Shown: one piece after another, positions 1 through 8,605 of the stretch
How positions within the stretch are numbered: position 1 is the first letter of the stretch
How the letters are laid out: every line of letters starts with the position of its first letter
NCBI GenBank assembly: GCA_036397455.1
Contig: DASWIX010000011.1
Span: forward strand, 62,001-126,000
Length of the DNA stretch: 64,000 bases
Direction: 5' to 3'
DNA from: JADFNB01 sp036397455
Lineage (GTDB): Bacteria > Gemmatimonadota > Gemmatimonadetes > Gemmatimonadales > GWC2-71-9
Made by a program: the position numbers and the translations under genes
Notes under the pieces: model-generated
The model's input: only the letters and a program-made list of their open reading frames with translations
Database searches by the model: none
Told to the model about the DNA's origin: nothing

Positions 1-129
1 GGGCTCTCCATCTCGTTCAGGATCGTGCAGCATCACGAAGGCCGTATCACCGTCGAGTCCCAGGTCGGCGCCGGTTCGACGTTCCGAGTGCTCCTCCCCG
101 CGACGGACTACCGCGTGGCCGGATCGTGA
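1..129 (+). CDS. Sensor histidine kinase, C-terminal fragment
   Basis: The window opens inside this gene; 42 codons remain before the TGA at 127-129. The visible residues are the end of a HATPase_c domain: GLSIS (the G2 box), an HHEGRITVES stretch and the closing GAGSTFRVLLP strand typical of two-component kinases. The stop overlaps the GTG start of the response regulator by four bases (GTGA), so the two are translationally coupled and this kinase is the likely partner of the regulator that follows. Sensor and dimerisation domains lie outside the window. Confidence 0.85.
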   Translation, partial: GLSISFRIVQHHEGRITVESQVGAGSTFRVLLPATDYRVAGS

Positions 130-794
130 AGGTGTTGGTCATCGAGGACGATCGAACGGTCGGACAGTTCGTTCGCCGCGGGCTTGAAGAGCAGGGCATT
201 CACGTCGAGTTGGTCGATGAGGGCACGGCTGGCTTGGCCCGCGCGTCCGAGGGAGCCTTCGACGTCGTCGTGCTCGACCTGCGTCTCCCGGGCATGCCTG
301 GAGTCGAGGTGCTGCGGACCCTGCGCGACCGCGGCGTCACGACGCCGGTGTTGGTGCTCACCGCCCAGGATGCCGTGGAATCGAAGGTGCAGGCGCTGCG
401 CGCCGGGGCCGACGACTACGTGACCAAGCCGTTCGCGTTCGAGGAATTGCTGGCCCGGGTGGAGGCCGTGGGCCGCCGCCCGCAGGCCATCGCCACTCCG
501 GTGCTGCACGTGGGTGACCTCACGATTGATATGTCGGCGCGGGCGGTGACACGAGGAACGCGCGCGATCGACGTCACGCCGAAGGAGTTCTCGGTCCTCG
601 AATACCTGGCGCGCAATGCCGGGCGCGTGATGACGCGCACGCTGATCACCGAATACGCGTGGGGATATCACTTCGACCCGGGGACGAACGTGGTCGACGT
701 CGTGATCAACCGGTTGCGCAAGAAAGTCGACCACGGGGGCGCGCCGAAGCTGATCCGCACGGTTCGCGGTGTGGGCTACGTCATGAAGGACTAG
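126..794 (+). CDS. OmpR/PhoB-family response regulator
   Basis: 222 aa. The receiver domain (about residues 1-115) has the acidic pair D8-D9, phospho-acceptor D51 in VVLDLRLPG, T79 and K101 in DYVTKPF. The winged-helix DNA-binding domain (about 125-220) ends with the typical IRTVRGVGYVMKD. It starts at GTG inside the preceding kinase stop and is followed without a gap by a second kinase at 795, so this regulator sits between two kinase genes. It is a DNA-binding transcription factor activated by phosphorylation; its targets cannot be read from the sequence. Family assignment is secure, the signal is unknown. Confidence 0.93.
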   Translation: MKVLVIEDDRTVGQFVRRGLEEQGIHVELVDEGTAGLARASEGAFDVVVLDLRLPGMPGVEVLRTLRDRGVTTPVLVLTAQDAVESKVQALRAGADDYVTKPFAFEELLARVEAVGRRPQAIATPVLHVGDLTIDMSARAVTRGTRAIDVTPKEFSVLEYLARNAGRVMTRTLITEYAWGYHFDPGTNVVDVVINRLRKKVDHGGAPKLIRTVRGVGYVMKD

Positions 795-2273
795 ATGCGC
801 TCCATTCGGGGTCGGCTCGCGGCCTGGTACGCCGTGGCGCTCGCCGCGACCATGTTTGTCTTCGCGACCGTGGTGTACCTCGTGCAACGCGGCGAGAACC
901 TCGTCGACCTCGAGGCACGATCCCATTTGATCGCGGATCTGATTGCCGCCACCCTGACGCAGGCGTACCAGGCACGCGCCGAGCTGATCGTCGCCGACTC
1001 CGCCGGGACGGAGGTGCTGCACCCGGAGGTTGCGCCGTTCCTCGAGGGCATCCCCGGGTTCGTGGTGGTGGTCGGTCGTCAGGCCAACGTGCTGCACCTG
1101 TCGGCCGCGGGGCGCTCGCTGCCATACGGCGCACTTTCATTGCTGTTCCGGCGCGCGTTCGAGGTCGATTCGAGTCCCGAGGTTGGCACCGTGAACGTCG
1201 GGAGTCACGCGGGGGAGGTGCGCTATTACACGCGCCCGATCAGCTCTGCCGGCCCCGGCGTGACCGGGGTGCTGTCCGGTGCGCCCACCGCCGAGGTGGC
1301 CCTGGGTCCGCGGCCGGTGTTGATCGCGATGCTGCTGGTCTCTCCGCTGATCCTCCTCACGTCGGTCTTCATCGGGTACCTGCTCGTCGGACGCACGCTG
1401 GCACCGGTCGATCGTATCGTGGACGAGGTCGAGGCTATTCAGGATGGGCGCAGTCTCCACCGGCGCCTGGCACCGGCCACGACCCAGGACGAGCTGGCCC
1501 GCCTGACCAACACCCTCAACGCGATGATTCAACGGCTCGAACGCAACTTCCTCTCCCTGCGTCGGTTCACCGCCGACGCCTCCCACGAGCTCAAGACGCC
1601 GTTGACGGTGCTGCGATCGGGAATCGAGCGGGCCATCACCCACCCCGATGTGGCCCCCGAGGTGATGGAAGTGCTCGACGAAGTGCTCATCGAGGTCAAC
1701 CGCATGGCGGAAACGGTGGATGCGCTGTTGATGCTCGCCCGTGGGGACGAAGGCCGCGCACCGCTCCACCTCGAGGAACTCGACCTGCGGGACCTGTTGG
1801 GAGAGGTGGCGGAAACCGCCGGCATCCTCGGCGAGCAGGCGGAGGTCAACGTGCAGGTGAGCATGCCGGCCGACCCGATTCCGTTGGCGGCCGACCGCGG
1901 CCGCATGCGCCAACTGCTGATGAACCTCCTCACCAACGCGATCAAGTACACGCCGGCCGGCGGCAACGTCGTCATCGATACCGCGGTGCAAGACGGGAAC
2001 GCCGTGGTCACGGTCCAGGACTCGGGAATAGGGATTGCGCCGGGTGACCTGCCGCATATCTTCGACCGATTCTGGCGGGCCGACCAGGCGCGGAGCCGCA
2101 CCGGACAGCGTCCGGGGGTTGGGCTGGGACTGGCGATTTCGAAGTGGATCGCCGAATCCCACGGTGGTGCCATTCAGGTGCGCAGCAGGCGTGGGAAGGG
2201 AACGACGTTCGTGCTGACGCTCCCCACCGCCGGGACAAGCGATGACGCGGCGCCGGACGTAACGCGATTGTAA
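795..2273 (+). CDS. Membrane sensor histidine kinase (HAMP-HisKA-HATPase)
   Basis: 492 aa. One membrane helix near residues 10-30, a periplasmic sensor of about 140 residues without a recognisable fold, and a second helix near 172-197 starting at PVLIAMLL. Then HAMP, HisKA with phospho-acceptor H264 in ASHELKTPL, and HATPase_c with N box (LLMNLLTNAIKYT), G1 box (DSGIGIAPGD) and G2 box (GVGLGLAISKW). The ATG follows the regulator's stop directly. Architecture resembles heavy-metal or envelope-stress kinases (CusS/BaeS type), but the ligand cannot be inferred. It presumably phosphorylates D51 of the regulator encoded just upstream. Confidence 0.93.
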   Translation: MRSIRGRLAAWYAVALAATMFVFATVVYLVQRGENLVDLEARSHLIADLIAATLTQAYQARAELIVADSAGTEVLHPEVAPFLEGIPGFVVVVGRQANVLHLSAAGRSLPYGALSLLFRRAFEVDSSPEVGTVNVGSHAGEVRYYTRPISSAGPGVTGVLSGAPTAEVALGPRPVLIAMLLVSPLILLTSVFIGYLLVGRTLAPVDRIVDEVEAIQDGRSLHRRLAPATTQDELARLTNTLNAMIQRLERNFLSLRRFTADASHELKTPLTVLRSGIERAITHPDVAPEVMEVLDEVLIEVNRMAETVDALLMLARGDEGRAPLHLEELDLRDLLGEVAETAGILGEQAEVNVQVSMPADPIPLAADRGRMRQLLMNLLTNAIKYTPAGGNVVIDTAVQDGNAVVTVQDSGIGIAPGDLPHIFDRFWRADQARSRTGQRPGVGLGLAISKWIAESHGGAIQVRSRRGKGTTFVLTLPTAGTSDDAAPDVTRL

Positions 2274-2294
2274 TTGTTTTGTCATCTCGACCAC

Positions 2295-2315
2295 ACCGGT
2301 TCGCGAGGAACCGGT
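2295..2315 (+). other. Perfect 8-bp hairpin between kinase and tonB genes
   Basis: ACCGGTTC (2295-2302) pairs with GAACCGGT (2308-2315) around the loop GCGAG. It lies 22 bases after the kinase stop and is followed by GT-rich sequence without a clean T tract, so it could be a weak terminator or a binding site. A TACACT box at 2334-2339 could be a -10 for the tonB gene, but no good -35 is visible. Confidence 0.35.
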
Positions 2316-2365
2316 CGTGGGTTTGGGGTACCTTACACTCGAACCGTGTGTCTTGGAGGTAACTC

Positions 2366-3076
2366 GTGTTCGATAATCTGGTCGAGTCCAGGCCCAAACG
2401 CCGAGGTGTGAAGGGGCTGCTGTCCAGTTCCTTCATGTCCGTGGCGATCCATACCGGCATTGTCTACGGCGCGGTGGCCGCCACGATGCGCGGAACGGAA
2501 ATCATCCAGGAGATCACGCAGGACACCACGATGCTGTTCCTCATCGAGGAGCAGGAGCCGGAACCGGAACCGGAACAGCCCCCTCCGCCGCAGCTCGCCA
2601 CGCTCAATCCGCCCCCGAAGGGATTCCAGACACTGACCGCGCCTGTCGAAATCCCCACGGAGATTCCGCCGGTCAACCTGAATGAACGGTTCGACCCGCG
2701 CGACTATTCCGGTGTCGGTGTTGAGGGTGGTCTTGCCGAGGGCGTCGAGGGTGGGACGGGGCCGGTCGACCTGGATCAGGTGTTTGTCGAGGCGATCGTC
2801 GACGAACCGCCGATCCGCCTCTCGGGGCCGCCGCCGGTCTACCCGCCGCTGCTGAAGGATGCCCAGATCGAGGGGCGGGTGATCTTCGAGCTCGTGGTCG
2901 GCGTGGACGGACATCCGGAAGAAGAGACCCTCAAAGTCATCGAGTCCTCCAACCGGGCGTTCGAACGCAACGCCCGCGCTGCCGTGCTTGGGTCGGTCTA
3001 CCGGCCGGGAAGAATGCGCGGCATGCCGGTACGGGTGCTCATTCGCCAACCCATCACGTTCACGATCCAGCGATAA
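2366..3076 (+). CDS. TonB-family energy transducer (first copy)
   Basis: 236 aa. Starts at GTG five bases after a GGAGGT ribosome-binding site (2355-2360). Short cytoplasmic N-terminus, one membrane helix (about residues 22-42), a Glu-Pro-rich rod (PEPEPEQPPPP near 62-72), then a C-terminal TonB domain (about 150-236) with the PPVYPPL entry and a VIFELVVGVDGHPEE strand. It would couple the inner-membrane proton motive force, through ExbB/ExbD, to outer-membrane receptors. It heads a five-gene tonB-exbB-exbD-exbD-tonB set; no TonB-dependent receptor is in the window. Confidence 0.9.
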   Translation: MFDNLVESRPKRRGVKGLLSSSFMSVAIHTGIVYGAVAATMRGTEIIQEITQDTTMLFLIEEQEPEPEPEQPPPPQLATLNPPPKGFQTLTAPVEIPTEIPPVNLNERFDPRDYSGVGVEGGLAEGVEGGTGPVDLDQVFVEAIVDEPPIRLSGPPPVYPPLLKDAQIEGRVIFELVVGVDGHPEEETLKVIESSNRAFERNARAAVLGSVYRPGRMRGMPVRVLIRQPITFTIQR

Positions 3077-3117
3077 GTACCGCTCACTCAACCAGTCCTC
3101 ACGGAGGCTGAACCAGC

Positions 3118-3858
3118 ATGCAACTGTCACTGCTCGAACTTTGGGATTCCGCGGGGATGTTCGCTCGGGGGATCATCTTCACCCTCGGCATCATGTCACT
3201 GATCTCCCTCACGGTCGCCGCGCAGAAATGGTGGCGGTTCCGCAGGAGTATGAAGGAAACGGCCCGGTTTGCACCGGAATTCGCGCGGTTCCTCCAGGAA
3301 GAGCAGCTCGACCAGGCTATTGAATTGGCCGAGAAGCAGAAGGTCTCCCACGTGGCCCGCGTGCTCGGCGAGGCGCTGGTGGAGATCAAGCCGTTGCTGC
3401 GTGATCGGTCGGCCATTACCTCGGGCGACATCAACTCCGCGGAACGCGCGGTCGACCGTCAGATGCTGATTCTGCAGGCCGAGTTGAAACGGGGCATGGG
3501 GCTGCTGGCCACCGTCGGGTCCACGGCGCCGTTCGTCGGGCTGCTCGGAACGACGATGGGCGTGGTGAACTCGTTCACCGGCATGGCGCTGACCGGTTCG
3601 GGCGGGTTGGGTGCCATCTCCGCCGGTATTGCCGAGGCGCTCATCACCACGGCATTCGGTTTGGCCGTGGCCATTCCGGCGGTGTGGTTCTTCAACTACT
3701 TCCAGACGAAGATGGACAACCTCACGGTCGAGATGACCTACACGTCGAAGGAACTGATCGACTTCCTCATCAAGAGCGTCGGCAGCGAGTTCGGGCGGTC
3801 CATTTTCACGAAGGAATTCAAGGCCCAGTCCGCCGCCGAGTCGGGGCACATCAGCTAA
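3118..3858 (+). CDS. exbB: ExbB/TolQ-family proton channel subunit
   Basis: 246 aa. MotA/TolQ/ExbB domain with three hydrophobic segments: near residues 15-35, then two long ones within 120-200 including GLLATVGSTAPFVGLLGT, the family signature. An SD-like GGAGG lies about nine bases before the ATG. It forms the pentameric channel that with ExbD transmits proton motive force to TonB. The two exbD genes follow immediately. TolQ is possible, but the flanking TonB proteins favour ExbB. Confidence 0.92.
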   Translation: MQLSLLELWDSAGMFARGIIFTLGIMSLISLTVAAQKWWRFRRSMKETARFAPEFARFLQEEQLDQAIELAEKQKVSHVARVLGEALVEIKPLLRDRSAITSGDINSAERAVDRQMLILQAELKRGMGLLATVGSTAPFVGLLGTTMGVVNSFTGMALTGSGGLGAISAGIAEALITTAFGLAVAIPAVWFFNYFQTKMDNLTVEMTYTSKELIDFLIKSVGSEFGRSIFTKEFKAQSAAESGHIS

Positions 3859-3897
3859 TCCCGGCGCGCGCGACGCGCACAACGACGAGGTGGCTGT

Positions 3898-4371
3898 ATG
3901 GGCGCACCGGTAGGAACGTCATCAGGCGTCAAGTCGGAACCCAACGTGGTTCCGATGATCGACATCATGCTGGTGTTGCTGATCATCTTCATGATCGTCA
4001 CGCCGGTCATTTCCTCGGGCTTTCAGGCGCGCATTCCCCAGGGAAAGAACATCGAATCCCGACCCGAAGAAGGCGGTGACGTCCTCCTCGGGATCGATCG
4101 GGAAGGCAACTACTACCTCGGGGTGGATGACGCGCGTGGACAGAGCACGATTTCGCCCATCGCGGCGGAGCGGCTGAAGGATGTGCTTTCCCAGATCTTC
4201 GAATCCCGCACGACTGACAAGATCCTGTATTTCAAAGCCGACGCCAATCTGACGTACGCCGACGTGGAAGCGGCAATCATGATCGCGCGGAGTGCCGGCG
4301 TCAGGGTCTTGGCGGCCATCACCGAGGAAAAACGCGAGGGGCTGTTTCAGTCCAAGCGGGGGGGAGACTAG
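3898..4371 (+). CDS. exbD: ExbD/TolR-family biopolymer transport protein (first of two)
   Basis: 157 aa. A short N-terminus with EPNVVPMIDIMLVLLIIFM: a single membrane helix carrying the conserved Asp (in MIDIML) that conducts protons. The periplasmic domain (about 45-150) includes an acidic stretch and a TYADVEAAIMIARSAGV segment typical of the family. ATG start after a GAGGTGG site. It is followed two bases later by a second exbD, so the complex may carry two different ExbD chains. Confidence 0.92.
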   Translation: MGAPVGTSSGVKSEPNVVPMIDIMLVLLIIFMIVTPVISSGFQARIPQGKNIESRPEEGGDVLLGIDREGNYYLGVDDARGQSTISPIAAERLKDVLSQIFESRTTDKILYFKADANLTYADVEAAIMIARSAGVRVLAAITEEKREGLFQSKRGGD

Positions 4372-4373
4372 CC

Positions 4374-4808
4374 ATGGCTATGGCAGTTGGCAGCGGCAGC
4401 GGCAACTTCTCGGCCGAGCCCAATGTCGTGCCGATGATCGACATTCTGCTCGTGCTGCTCATTATCTTCATGATGCAGATTCCGCTGCAGCGGAAAGCGA
4501 TGGATATCAATCTGCCGCCGGAGCAGCAGGTCCAGGCGGCGGAGCAGGTCGCAGCCAACCAGATCGTGCTGCAACTCACCGCCGACGGCGGGTACCAGAT
4601 CAACAACGAGGCCGTGTCCAAAGCCGATCTCGCACGGCGCCTGCAGGAGATCTATGACAACCGGCCGGCCAAACTGATGTTCATCAAGACCGCCGGGAAC
4701 CGGATCTACGAAGACGTCATCGAGGCGATGGACGTCGCGCGTGGCGCCGGGGTGCAGGTGATCGGGTTTACACCGCCGGAATCCGAAACGGGTGAATCCG
4801 GCGGCTGA
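4374..4808 (+). CDS. exbD: ExbD/TolR-family biopolymer transport protein (second)
   Basis: 144 aa. The same plan as its neighbour: EPNVVPMIDILLVLLIIFM with the membrane Asp, then a periplasmic domain ending in a YEDVIEAMDVARGAGV segment. The sequence differs clearly from the first ExbD, so this is an old duplication rather than a recent tandem copy. The ATG at 4374 lies two bases after the previous stop; a second ATG at 4380 is also possible. It works with ExbB and one or both TonB proteins. Confidence 0.92.
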   Translation: MAMAVGSGSGNFSAEPNVVPMIDILLVLLIIFMMQIPLQRKAMDINLPPEQQVQAAEQVAANQIVLQLTADGGYQINNEAVSKADLARRLQEIYDNRPAKLMFIKTAGNRIYEDVIEAMDVARGAGVQVIGFTPPESETGESGG

Positions 4809-4908
4809 CTGGTCACGTAGGGAATCAGGACACCTTGGGGGCGCGGGGGCGGGGGAAGGCTTTCGCGCCCTCGGTGTATTATCATGGGGGAGTACAGGTT
4901 AGGAGCAG

Positions 4909-5682
4909 ATGAGGCCACCGCCGCAGGTCCCGAGCTTCCGGATGATCCCCGCGCGAGAGCGCGCCAACTGGCGGTTTCTCATGGGGTCTCTGCTCGTGCA
5001 TGCCCTCATCCTCTTCGTCGCAATCTGGGACTGGTCGGGTGTACCGCCCCTTGAAGAATCGTTGGCGCCCGGTGGTGAGGGGCCGCGGGGCGGTGGTGGC
5101 GGTGGTGGGGGCCCCCGGATTACCTACGTGGCGCTCCCGGCCTATCAGCCGCCACCGCAGGCGAGACCTACCGAGCGGTCGCAACAACGGCCGGAGGACA
5201 TCGTCATCCCGACGCCGACGATCACCGAGGTGAAGCTCGAAGAGCCGGAATTCCAGATCCCGCGCGAAACCGCTCCGCTGCCTGGATCGGAGGTCCTCGG
5301 ACAGGGAGCAGGGACCGGCGGTGGGACCGGCGCGGGAACCGGAAGCGGCGGCGGGATCGGTTCCGGTCGAGGAACCGGCATTGGGTCGGGAGTTGGACCG
5401 GGAACGGGCGGTGACGGCGGTGACGTGTTCTCACCCGCGCCGCGCTACACGGTGATGCCCCCGCAGCCGCGGCCCCCGTCCGTGAAGGGCAAGTCGTTCG
5501 CGCTGCTGTTCACCGTCGGTGCCGATGGTCGTGTCATCCGGGTCGAGATCGAGCCGAATATTCGCGACACCGACTACCGGCGCCGCCTGATCGCGCAACT
5601 CTACGAGTGGACATTCACGCCGGCGGTGACCATTGAAGGAAAGCCCGTTGCCGCTCCGTTCCGGGTGGACATCACGCTGTAG
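4909..5682 (+). CDS. TonB-family protein with glycine-rich linker (second copy)
   Basis: 257 aa. Starts three bases after AGGAG (4901-4905). Membrane helix near residues 24-42 (LMGSLLVHALILFVAIW), then a Gly-rich stretch, a Pro/Gln region, a second long Gly/Thr/Ser-rich linker (about 131-172), and a C-terminal TonB-like domain with LLFTVGADGRVIRVEIEP. The glycine linker replaces the usual Pro-Glu/Lys rod, so the periplasmic reach is probably flexible rather than rigid. The 100-base gap from exbD may hold a promoter (TATTAT at 4877-4882), but no matching -35 is evident. Confidence 0.82.
   Translation: MRPPPQVPSFRMIPARERANWRFLMGSLLVHALILFVAIWDWSGVPPLEESLAPGGEGPRGGGGGGGGPRITYVALPAYQPPPQARPTERSQQRPEDIVIPTPTITEVKLEEPEFQIPRETAPLPGSEVLGQGAGTGGGTGAGTGSGGGIGSGRGTGIGSGVGPGTGGDGGDVFSPAPRYTVMPPQPRPPSVKGKSFALLFTVGADGRVIRVEIEPNIRDTDYRRRLIAQLYEWTFTPAVTIEGKPVAAPFRVDITL
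5299..5424 (+). repeat. Gly-rich low-complexity tract inside the second tonB gene
   Basis: About 126 bases built from imperfect GGAACCGG/GGGACCGGC units, coding for alternating Gly with Thr, Ser or Ala. It stays in frame and forms the linker between membrane anchor and C-terminal domain. Such tracts can vary in length between strains. Confidence 0.7.
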
Positions 5683-5754
5683 CTGTTGAATCCTGCCGGG
5701 TCCAGCCCCACATTCTCCCCACACCAACCGACTGCCCCCACCAGGAGACAGACG

Positions 5755-7686
5755 TTGCGAATGTTCCTCCGGCGCATCCTGCCCCTGATGACCGTGGTCG
5801 CGCCCCTGCCGGCCCTGGGCGCTCAGGAGATCGAGGTCGACGTCCCGGCGGTGATCCTCACGGGCATTCCGTTCAACATGACCGTCCGCGCTCCGACCGC
5901 GCTCGATTCGGTCCCGCTGGTCCTCCGCACCGCTACCGGCGTGGAACTGCAAGTCGGGATGATCCCGCCGGTGGGCGAGATCGTGCTGCGCCACGTGGTG
6001 GTCGACGATCCCGATCAATTACCGCTGCGTCTCGAAGCCGGCGCGGCCGTCGAAGAGATCGTGCGGCCGCTCGTCCCGGGTTGGACCAGCGTGTTGCCGC
6101 CGCTGGTCGCGATCGTGCTGGCGCTCGCGTTCCACGAGGTGGTCAGCAGTCTTTTCGTCGGACTGTGGCTCGGGGCGTTCATCGTGACCGGGTACAATCC
6201 GTTCAAGGCGGTGCTCGTCGCGATCGACGGCTTCGTGCAGCCGGCGTTGGCCAACGGCGAGCATGCCGCGATCGTCGTGTTCTCCTTGATGTTGGGCGGG
6301 ATGGTGGGGGTGATGGCCAGGATGGGGGGGACGTGGGCGATCGTCGACGCGGTGACCCCGCTGGCCACGTCACGCCGCCGCGGCCTGTTCGCCACGTGGG
6401 TGGCCGGACTGGCCATCTTCTTCGACGACTATGCCAACACGCTGATCGTCGGGAACACGATGCGGCCGCTGACCGACCGGCTGCGCATCTCCCGTGAAAA
6501 GCTCGCCTATGTCGTCGACTCCACCGCGGCGCCTGTCACGGTGATCGTGTTCGTGTCGACGTGGGTTGGATTCGAAATCGGTTTGATCGGTGACAGCCTC
6601 CGGCTTTCCGCGGAACAGAGTGTGGCACATCCGGAACTGGCAAGCGCGCTGTCGGCCATGTCCCCGTTCTCGGTCTTCATCAGCACCATCCCGTACCTGT
6701 TCTATCCGATCATGGCCATCATTGCGGTGGCCTTGTTCATCTGGACCGGGCGGGATTTCGGTCCGATGCTCGCCGCCGAGCGGCGTGCGGCATCTGGCAA
6801 AGGGTTGCACGCGCCGGGTGCGCAACTCGCCGCCGATCCGACCACCCAACTGGAGGGCCCACCCGAGGGGGCGCCGCTCCGCTGGTGGAACGGCGCGATG
6901 CCGGTGCTGGCGGTGGTCGTCGCCGTCGTGCTCGGGCTCTATGTCTCCGGGAAGGCGGCCCTCCCGGACGGTCAACCGGGTACGCTGAGCAACATTCTCG
7001 GCAGCGCCGACCCGTTCAAGTCATTGCTGTGGGGCGCGATGTTCGGCTGTTTGACGGCCGTGTTCCTGGCGGTTGGCCAGCGGATTCTCACGCTCACGCA
7101 GGCCATCGACGCCTGGGTCGCCGGACTGCGGGCGATGCTGCTCGCGATGGTCATCCTGGTCCTGGCCTGGTCGCTGGGCGAGGTGACCCAGGCGATCGGC
7201 ACGGCTCCCTTCCTCACGTCCGTGCTCTCCAGTCGGATGCCGGTGACACTGCTTCCGGTTACCGTGTTTCTTGTCGCCGCTCTGATATCGTTTTCCACCG
7301 GCACATCGTGGGCCACGATGGCCATTCTCTTTCCGCTGGTCGTCCCATTGGCGGTGGCGTTGGGAGATCCGACCGACATCATTGCGGGAACCGGCTCGAT
7401 CGTGCTGCACGGAGCCATCTCGTCGGTCATGGCGGGGTCCATCTTTGGCGATCATTGCTCGCCGATCTCCGATACGACCGTGTTGAGCTCCACCGCCTCC
7501 GGATGCGACCACGTGGATCACGTCCGGACGCAGTTGCCCTACGCCATCGTCGTCGCCCTGATCACGATGACCGTCGGTGACCTCGGGACATCGTTGGGTC
7601 TCTCGCCGTGGCTTGCCCTGTTGATCGCCTGCGCGGTGCTGTGGGCGGTGATTCGGGTCATCGGGCAGCCGGTCGAGGTCGCTTGA
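5755..7686 (+). CDS. NhaC-family Na+/H+ antiporter with N-terminal periplasmic domain
   Basis: About 643 aa from TTG 5755, seven bases after AGGAG (5743-5747); ATG 5761 is an alternative, and a TTG further upstream (5686) has no ribosome-binding site. A signal peptide (MFLRRILPLM to ALGA) is followed by a beta-rich region of roughly 90 residues, then about a dozen membrane segments of the NhaC/SLC-like antiporter fold, with FFDDYANTLIVGN and SFSTGTSWATMAILFP, conserved in the family. Expected role is sodium or amino-acid-linked proton exchange at the inner membrane. The exported N-terminal domain is not part of classical NhaC. Confidence 0.82.
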   Translation: MRMFLRRILPLMTVVAPLPALGAQEIEVDVPAVILTGIPFNMTVRAPTALDSVPLVLRTATGVELQVGMIPPVGEIVLRHVVVDDPDQLPLRLEAGAAVEEIVRPLVPGWTSVLPPLVAIVLALAFHEVVSSLFVGLWLGAFIVTGYNPFKAVLVAIDGFVQPALANGEHAAIVVFSLMLGGMVGVMARMGGTWAIVDAVTPLATSRRRGLFATWVAGLAIFFDDYANTLIVGNTMRPLTDRLRISREKLAYVVDSTAAPVTVIVFVSTWVGFEIGLIGDSLRLSAEQSVAHPELASALSAMSPFSVFISTIPYLFYPIMAIIAVALFIWTGRDFGPMLAAERRAASGKGLHAPGAQLAADPTTQLEGPPEGAPLRWWNGAMPVLAVVVAVVLGLYVSGKAALPDGQPGTLSNILGSADPFKSLLWGAMFGCLTAVFLAVGQRILTLTQAIDAWVAGLRAMLLAMVILVLAWSLGEVTQAIGTAPFLTSVLSSRMPVTLLPVTVFLVAALISFSTGTSWATMAILFPLVVPLAVALGDPTDIIAGTGSIVLHGAISSVMAGSIFGDHCSPISDTTVLSSTASGCDHVDHVRTQLPYAIVVALITMTVGDLGTSLGLSPWLALLIACAVLWAVIRVIGQPVEVA

Positions 7687-8605
7687 CGAGGCGCGCGGCG
7701 AGCAGCATGGCGCCGTAGGCGGGATCGACCGGTGCGTCGTTGACGACGACCTGGCTGTGACGGCGCAACGCGTTCGCCACCATCGCGCGCACGGGGGACG
7801 TGGGAGCGAGCATGCCACCCGCCAGCGTGACCTCGACCGGCGTGTCGCCGGCACAATGGGGCAAGAGCGCGGTCACGAGGACGTCGAGGTCGTGAACGGC
7901 GCGGTGCAGGATCGCCGTTGCCAGCTGGTCACCCCGCTGCGCGGCATCGATCACGACGGTGGCGAGTCGTGCGATCGCCGGGCGATCGGCGGACCGTCCC
8001 CACGCTCGGGCATGCGCCGCGTCGCGGACGCCGAGCGCCTGTGGAATCGCATCCGTCAGCACCGTGGGCGGGCCGCCTGGATCACGTGATCGGTCCAGCG
8101 CGGAAAGGCCCGCCATGCCGACCGCATAGCCGCTTCCCGCGTCGCCGATCTCCCAACCCAGGCCGCCGGCACGCCACACCCGCCCGTGGCGATCCCGGCC
8201 CAGGGCGATCGATCCCGTGCCGGCGAGAAGTACGATGCCGGGTCCGGAGCCCACGGCACTCTCCAGCGCGATCGCGGCGTCGGTGGTGACGTGTACCGTT
8301 CCGTCCGGCACACCGGCGCGCAAGGCGTGTTCCAGCCCGGCGCGGCTCGGCTCGCGGCCCGCGCCGGCGGCACCCACGACGAGGACGTCCGCGGCGTGGC
8401 CGAGTCCGGCGCGCGCGATGACGCGTTGCCGGAGCGCCGCGATGACCGCCGCCGCCTCCGTGATCCGCTCCGGCGTCAGGCAGGCGGGTTCCCCGGTCTC
8501 GCGCGCCATCACCGTAGCGCCGTCGCCGGCGATCGCTTCGGTATGGCTCCCGCCCGCGTCGACGCCAATCAGGATGAGTGGTCGCGTGCCGGCGGCTTCC
8601 GTCAT
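7658..8605 (-). CDS. BadF/BadG/BcrA-family sugar kinase (GlcNAc/MurNAc kinase-like)
   Basis: 315 aa. The ATG at 8605 overlaps the symporter stop (ATGA); the 3' end runs 29 bases into the convergent antiporter gene. An ASKHA ATPase fold is visible: GVDAGGSHTEAIAGD (phosphate-1 loop), VVGAAGAGR, LLAGTGSIALGRD (phosphate-2) and a C-terminal LAGGML adenosine loop. Family members include NagK-like GlcNAc kinases and MurK, which phosphorylates MurNAc and GlcNAc. Coupling to a symporter and proximity to nagZ and namZ support a role in phosphorylating amino sugars released from peptidoglycan. Exact substrate is inference. Confidence 0.85.
   Translation of the reverse strand: MTEAAGTRPLILIGVDAGGSHTEAIAGDGATVMARETGEPACLTPERITEAAAVIAALRQRVIARAGLGHAADVLVVGAAGAGREPSRAGLEHALRAGVPDGTVHVTTDAAIALESAVGSGPGIVLLAGTGSIALGRDRHGRVWRAGGLGWEIGDAGSGYAVGMAGLSALDRSRDPGGPPTVLTDAIPQALGVRDAAHARAWGRSADRPAIARLATVVIDAAQRGDQLATAILHRAVHDLDVLVTALLPHCAGDTPVEVTLAGGMLAPTSPVRAMVANALRRHSQVVVNDAPVDPAYGAMLLAARLVKRPRPAAR

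Noticed and set aside
659..2047. Long open frame of about 460 codons on the + strand overlapping the regulator and kinase
   Set aside because: It is an out-of-frame shadow of high-GC coding sequence; composition is Arg/Pro/Gly-rich and the true kinase frame has all catalytic motifs.
4809..4908. Riboswitch or terminator in the gap before the second tonB
   Set aside because: The G-rich run has no matching C-rich arm and no conserved leader structure could be drawn by hand.
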